Below, piece by piece: positions 59,703 to 64,000 of a stretch of DNA of 64,000 nt (positions within the stretch are counted from its first letter, which is position 1; each line of letters begins with the position of its first letter). A model generated the notes under the pieces. That model ran no database searches, was not told where the DNA came from, and worked only from the letters and a program-made list of their open reading frames with translations. The position numbers and the translations under genes are program-made. The stretch is from Burkholderia stagnalis (GTDB lineage: Bacteria > Pseudomonadota > Gammaproteobacteria > Burkholderiales > Burkholderiaceae), in NCBI RefSeq assembly GCF_902830275.1, contig NZ_CADESW010000019.1:91956-155955 (forward strand). The letters are read 5' to 3'.

Positions 59703-62700
59703 TCAATACATCCAGCGATAGCGAATCCCGACTTCGGTCACGGGCGTCGAATGGTTCGACGACGCGCTGGCATGGGTGATGTAGAGGCCGAGCTGGTCGC
59801 CGCCGAACACGCTGCCGACGACGCCCGCCGTCACGCGCTCGCCCCACTTCGCGTGCGAGTCGTACAACGGGCCGACCTCCAGGAACGGCCGCCAGCGACG
59901 CGAATAGCCGTCGAGCAGCCCGTTGCCGAAACCGCCGAGCAGCGCGATCTGCGTGAACGTGCGCGGCACGAACAGCGGCGCGGTCAGCGGCGTGCCGTTC
60001 GGCGTCATCTGCTGCAGCAGCGAGCCCGGCGTGCCGTTCGCGGTGTACTCGCCGTGCGTGACGGCAACCCGCACCGTGAAATCCGGATACGTGATGCGCA
60101 GCTTGTAGCCGCCGTCCGCGGTGATCAGCGTGCCGTGCCCGAGGTACGAGCGGTCCTGCCCGTAGAAGCGCGCATATTCGACGCGCGCCCGCGTGAAGAT
60201 GTGCAGGTCCGGCTGGAACGACACCGCGGCGGCCACGTTGTCCTTCATGCCGCCCACCTGCAGCTGCGCGGATTCCGTCGCTTCCTGGTTGCGCCCGACC
60301 GACCACGTGAAGCTCAGCGGCCGCCCCTCGAACAGCGCGCCTTCGGCGCGCACCGTCGTGAACGCGCGCAATGCGTCGCGGCGGCCGAGCACCAGCGCCT
60401 CGCGGCTGAAGGCGCCGTAATGGCGCAGCACCGCCTCGAAGTTGCGATCCTTGCCGGGCACGCCGGGCAGCGAATCGTTGCCGTGCTGCGCGCGGTCGAC
60501 GTAGCGGAACGCGAACGCGATGGTCGGCGTGATGCGCACGCCCGCGCCGATGCTGGTCTCGTAGAACAGCAGCGGCCCCGTGTGCACGTAGCGGAAGCCC
60601 GGCGCGACCGCCTGCGCGGTCGGCATCACCGCGTCGACGTAGGTCGCGTGCATCGCGTCGCTGTCGGGCAGCAGGTTCTGCGCCTGCGCGACGTCCTGCT
60701 GCGCGGCTTCGATGCGGCCCGCGCGCTGCTCGGCGGCGATCTTCGTCGCGCTCGGCATCGGGTCGGCCGGATCGTCGAGCATCTGCGTCAGCTTCGCCGG
60801 GTTGTCGTCCGCGAGCGCGAGCGCCGCATTCGCATACGACGGCTGCGACAGGCGCTCGGTGTAGTGCCATGCGAGCCAGTCGCGCTCGAAGTCGTACGCG
60901 TCGTGCGACTGGCTCCACGCGAGCATCGCCTCGCGCGCGACCGCCGACGTGTGCTCGTTGCGGCGCGTCAGCCCTTGCGCGGCGGCCGGCGGCAGCATCG
61001 ACAGGTCGCCGAGATCGGTCGCCGCCTTCGACGCCGGCGCGGCGTTCGCCTGCGCGTCCCGGCGCAGCAGCTCGATCAGCAGCCGCTTCGACGCGTCGCC
61101 GCCCGCGAAGCGGTCGGTGAGCGCGATGAAGCGCACGCGCGCCATGTCGTATTCGTCGGGCGTCATCTGCTGCGGCCGGCGCTGGTCGATGCGTTCGCGG
61201 TGCAGCTTCTTCCATGCGGTGCGGCGGATCTGCCACGCCTCTTCAGTCTGGCCGTCGAGTTCGAGCGCGTCGGCCACCGTCAGCCTCCACAGCACGTCGT
61301 CCCGATGCGAAGGCAGGTTCAGGCGCAGGAAGTGCAACGCGGCGCGCGCGTCGCCGAGCCGCAGGTAGGCGGCCGCATACGCGGCCGTGAGCGGCGTGTC
61401 GCCGGTCGCGCGCGAGCGGTACGTGCGCAGCGCGGTGCGCAGCGCCGCATCGGTGCCCGAATCGTTCAGCAGCCAGATCAGCGCGACCTGCGCCTTCGCG
61501 TTGTCGGGCTCGATGCGCAGCACCGCACGCACGTCGTCGACCGCCCGCGCGGGCTCGCCGACGAGCCGCCAGTATTGCGAGCGCGCCATCAGGTATTCGG
61601 GGTCGCGCTCGGCAGCGGCCGCCTGCGCGGGCGTCAGCGCATTCAGCAGCGTCGCGATGCGCTCGTACGCGCGGGCGCGCGAGTAGTAGTACACCGCGCG
61701 CCGCAGGTCGCGCAGCTCGCCCGTGCGGCGGTACGCGTATTCGGCGACGCGGCCCGCGTCGAGCGGCTGCGCGTCGAGCGCATCGATCATCTGCTCGAGG
61801 TCGCTCGGCGTCTCGTGGCCGCTCTTCAGCAGGTGCCGCGAGCCTTCGACGACGACGTCGGGCCTGCCGGCAAGCTTGCCGAGCGTCGCATACAGCCGCC
61901 AGTATGCGTCGGCGTTCTGCGCCGCCTGCGCCGCCGGCTTCGCCTTCTCCAGCGCGGCCAGCCCTTCCGCGTAGCGGTGCTGGCCGTAGAGCGCGACCGC
62001 GATCTTCGTCGCATACGCCTGGTTCGGGCCGTAGTCGTGCTCGAGCGTCTGCCACGTGCGCAGCGCCAGCGCGTCGTCGCCGGTGCGCTCCGCGAGCGCC
62101 GCGGTGCGCTCCAGCACCGGCTGGCGCAGCGCGCCGTGCGCCTGCATCGCGAGGAAGCGGAGCGCCGCGCCCGGCGCAGCGCGCCCTTCCTGGATCGCGA
62201 CATACGCGTCGATCCATTCGAGCTGCTTGCGGCGATCGACCTGCCCGCCGCCCCGCGCGAGTTCGTGCTGCATCGCGTCGAGCAGCGCGCGATCGTCGCG
62301 CAGCGCGGGCGCGAGCCGCAGCACCTGCTGCCACGACGCTTCGTCGTTGCGCGTCTTCGCGAGCCACAGGTACGCGTCGAGCGCGACGCGCGGCCGGTTG
62401 TTCCAGGTCGCGACCTGCGCGAGCCGCTCGTGCCACGCGACCGACTCCGGATCGCGCGCGAGCGCACGGCGCGCGACGTCCTCCGCCTCGCGCAGCTTGC
62501 TGTTCTGCAGGTAGACCTTGAACGCGAGTTCCTCGTCGGACGGCGCGGCCGCCGCGCCGGGCGCATTGCCGGCCGCCGGCAGCGCGGCATCGTCGGCTGC
62601 GTCGTCCGGCTCCTTCGGCGCTTTCGCCGCCGGTGCCGCCTGCGCAACCCGCACGACATGCGGCCGGTCGCTCCAGCGCCATACCGCGAGCATGATGCGC

Positions 62701-63602
62701 GGCGCATCGGCCGCGTCGCGCGGCGCCGCCGCCGGCTTCGCGTCCGCATGCTTCGACCCGCTGCGCAGGTTCATCAACTGGTTCGTGTAATCGGACGCGA
62801 GATCGGGGCGGCCCGCCGACATCGACAGCGAGATCAGGAAGCGCAGCGTGCGCGCGTCGGTCGCGAGGTCGCCCACGTGCTCGCGCGCGGCGAGCATCGC
62901 CTCGCCGAGCAGGTTGCCGCCCTGCAGCGCACGCAGCCCCGCGAAGAAGAACGTGCGCCGCTCCGTCTTCGACGCCGCGTGCGCGAGCGCCGCGAACGAC
63001 GCGCTCGCCGCCTCGCGGTAATGCCCGCTCGCGAGCTGCGTGGCCGATTCCTTGCCGAGCCAGTACGTCGCGCGCACCGGCTCGCGCGCCGCGAGGCGAT
63101 GGTAGTAGCGCGCGGCGAGCCCGCCGTCGTTCAGCGCGATCGCCTTGACCGCGAGCACCTGCATCTGCGCCGGCGACAGCGGCGCGTCGAGCGCGTTGTT
63201 CAGCAGCGTATCGAGCCGCGCGATGCGCGCGATGCGCTCCGGCGCGCCTTCCGGCAACGCATACAGCCGCTGTTCGGCCAGGCCGATGTCGGACAGCAGC
63301 GCGCGCAGCCTGACATCGGCGTCGGGCGACGTGCGCAGTTGCGCGATGAGCCGTTCCGCGTCGTCATAGCGGCCTTCGCCGACGTATTCGCGCGCGAGAT
63401 GCTCGACGGCGCCTGCGTTGTTCGGGTCGGCGCGCAGCCATGCGCGCAGATAGGCGACGGTGAGGGAATCGGTCTCATGGCTGTCGAGCAGCGCGCGTTC
63501 GAGCGTGCCGCGCGGAAACACGGCGGCGAGCGACAGCGCGACGGCCGCGCCGAAGCCGGCGATGCCGAGAGGCGAAACGAGTCGTTTGCGGTCAGATTGC
63601 AC
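59703..63602 (-). CDS. pelB: PelB-like TPR/beta-barrel exopolysaccharide export protein
   Basis: A 1299-residue protein. An N-terminal membrane helix (about 10-28, SPLGIAGFGAAVALSLAAVF) is followed by a very long TPR-type superhelix (roughly 50-950). Examples are AYLRAWLRADPNNAGAVEHL and MARSQYWRLVGEPARAVDDV. The C-terminal outer-membrane beta-barrel (about 1000-1299) ends GIRYRWMY. This is the PelB plan (about 1190 residues in P. aeruginosa). A hydrophilic A/P-rich insert near 320-350 is extra. The start is GTG with GGAAG upstream, and it overlaps the pelA stop by 11 bp, implying coupled translation. A strong family call; the Pel polymer itself is inferred. Confidence 0.85.
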   Translation of the reverse strand: MQSDRKRLVSPLGIAGFGAAVALSLAAVFPRGTLERALLDSHETDSLTVAYLRAWLRADPNNAGAVEHLAREYVGEGRYDDAERLIAQLRTSPDADVRLRALLSDIGLAEQRLYALPEGAPERIARIARLDTLLNNALDAPLSPAQMQVLAVKAIALNDGGLAARYYHRLAAREPVRATYWLGKESATQLASGHYREAASASFAALAHAASKTERRTFFFAGLRALQGGNLLGEAMLAAREHVGDLATDARTLRFLISLSMSAGRPDLASDYTNQLMNLRSGSKHADAKPAAAPRDAADAPRIMLAVWRWSDRPHVVRVAQAAPAAKAPKEPDDAADDAALPAAGNAPGAAAAPSDEELAFKVYLQNSKLREAEDVARRALARDPESVAWHERLAQVATWNNRPRVALDAYLWLAKTRNDEASWQQVLRLAPALRDDRALLDAMQHELARGGGQVDRRKQLEWIDAYVAIQEGRAAPGAALRFLAMQAHGALRQPVLERTAALAERTGDDALALRTWQTLEHDYGPNQAYATKIAVALYGQHRYAEGLAALEKAKPAAQAAQNADAYWRLYATLGKLAGRPDVVVEGSRHLLKSGHETPSDLEQMIDALDAQPLDAGRVAEYAYRRTGELRDLRRAVYYYSRARAYERIATLLNALTPAQAAAAERDPEYLMARSQYWRLVGEPARAVDDVRAVLRIEPDNAKAQVALIWLLNDSGTDAALRTALRTYRSRATGDTPLTAAYAAAYLRLGDARAALHFLRLNLPSHRDDVLWRLTVADALELDGQTEEAWQIRRTAWKKLHRERIDQRRPQQMTPDEYDMARVRFIALTDRFAGGDASKRLLIELLRRDAQANAAPASKAATDLGDLSMLPPAAAQGLTRRNEHTSAVAREAMLAWSQSHDAYDFERDWLAWHYTERLSQPSYANAALALADDNPAKLTQMLDDPADPMPSATKIAAEQRAGRIEAAQQDVAQAQNLLPDSDAMHATYVDAVMPTAQAVAPGFRYVHTGPLLFYETSIGAGVRITPTIAFAFRYVDRAQHGNDSLPGVPGKDRNFEAVLRHYGAFSREALVLGRRDALRAFTTVRAEGALFEGRPLSFTWSVGRNQEATESAQLQVGGMKDNVAAAVSFQPDLHIFTRARVEYARFYGQDRSYLGHGTLITADGGYKLRITYPDFTVRVAVTHGEYTANGTPGSLLQQMTPNGTPLTAPLFVPRTFTQIALLGGFGNGLLDGYSRRWRPFLEVGPLYDSHAKWGERVTAGVVGSVFGGDQLGLYITHASASSNHSTPVTEVGIRYRWMY

Positions 63603-64000
63603 GGTCGGCTTCCACGTGGACGAATTGCACAGGACCGGCCGCGTGCGCGCCCGACCACCCTTGCGCGTCGCGCGGCACCTGCGCGCCCTGCGCCGAGCGC
63701 GAACCGTCGCGGCGTTCCGCGCGCGCCGGCTCGCGCACGCGCTCGGCGAGCGCGCCGACGCCGACGACGTCGAGCGCCGGGCCCGTCACGTACGGAATCA
63801 CGCCGGCCGCGCGGATTCGCGCGGCGGTATCGCGCGCGCACACGTCGTCGGCCGGCGGGCAGTAGTCGATCGACACGATCGGCCGGCGTCACTTCGGTGT
63901 AGCGCTGCTGCGCCTGGTTCCAGCCGCGATAGAGCGACTCGAACGCGACCGCATACACGCTCGCATGCACGCGCGGCAACAGCTCGAAGCCGCGGTTGAG
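63592..64000 (-). pseudogene. pelA: PelA-like GH114 domain, 3' end of gene, frame apparently broken
   Basis: From the window edge one minus-strand frame reads LLPRVHASVYAVAFESLYRG and then QRYTEVTPADR, matching the conserved glutamate strand of GH114/PelA. Near 63895 the match jumps to another frame: IVSIDYCPPADDVCARDTAA, then AAGVIPYVTGPALDVVGVG, which aligns with the last strand of the GH114 lipoproteins nearby. Comparison with those paralogues implies a loss of roughly 10-20 residues, as a 3n+2 bp deletion. The protein ends about 60 residues after the domain, so the GH114 part is C-terminal here. The 5' part lies outside the window. Whether the break is real or a sequencing error is open. 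Confidence 0.6.

Noticed and set aside
59646..63902. 1418-codon plus-strand frame opposite pelB
   Set aside because: Arginine-rich shadow of the PelB-like gene, with no ribosome-binding site or motif.

Overview
The window reads as a chromosomal stretch of a high-GC betaproteobacterium, most likely Burkholderia (cepacia-complex-like). The grounds are very high GC with dense antisense shadow frames, a glnA-ntrB-ntrC block under a sigma54/NtrC promoter, a hut operon of the HutF/HutG type, and porin, YggX, ArgA and photolyase genes of familiar betaproteobacterial form. This is inference from protein content, not from a database search. No rRNA, CRISPR array, transposase or integrase was found. 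Layout: (1) 1-7.8 kb holds the 3' end of exonuclease III, a prolyl oligopeptidase, the nitrogen-control genes ntrC, ntrB and glnA, and a rhodanese. (2) 7.8-17.7 kb holds a CinA/MoaB-like protein coupled to an EI24-type membrane protein, a sterol-desaturase/beta-propeller pair, hrpA diverging from argA, and yggX. (3) 17.7-28.2 kb holds two catabolic modules. One is a LysR-controlled acyl-CoA dehydrogenase/CoA-transferase/MFS operon. The other is an Lrp-linked aminotransferase/RidA/porin/permease set. (4) 28.3-30.7 kb is a tRNA-Val(CAC) followed by a small AT-richer insert flanked by a 24-bp direct repeat of the tRNA 3' end. It carries an unknown two-helix membrane/coiled-coil protein and a toxin-antitoxin pair, and has no integrase. 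(5) 31-35.5 kb holds a stand-alone cysC and a putrescine-type module (gamma-glutamyl synthetase, gamma-glutamyl hydrolase, class III aminotransferase). (6) 36.1-44.3 kb is the complete histidine utilisation operon hutH-C-U-D-I-F-G with two HutC-type operators. (7) 44.6-55.9 kb is mixed: a phosphopantetheinyl transferase downstream of an 18-unit 8-bp repeat, a hydrolase/LysR pair, a photolyase, a DHH phosphoesterase, a broken SDR gene, an MFS transporter with a lactonase-like propeller, an AraC regulator and a fatty acid desaturase. (8) 56-64 kb is the most distinctive region. Two tandem-duplicated GH114 (endo-alpha-1,4-polygalactosaminidase-like) lipoproteins converge on pelC, pelB and the end of a pelA-like GH114 gene whose reading frame is broken. 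How genes work together: NtrB/NtrC switch on glnA under nitrogen limitation. Hut and the putrescine module degrade nitrogen-rich compounds to glutamate or succinate-type products. The Pel-like genes would export a cationic GalNAc/GalN polymer, and the neighbouring GH114 lipoproteins are candidates to trim or release it. The strongest leads for new biology are the GH114 pair beside the Pel genes, the tRNA-Val mini-island with its unknown membrane protein, and the 8-bp repeat tract upstream of the phosphopantetheinyl transferase gene.
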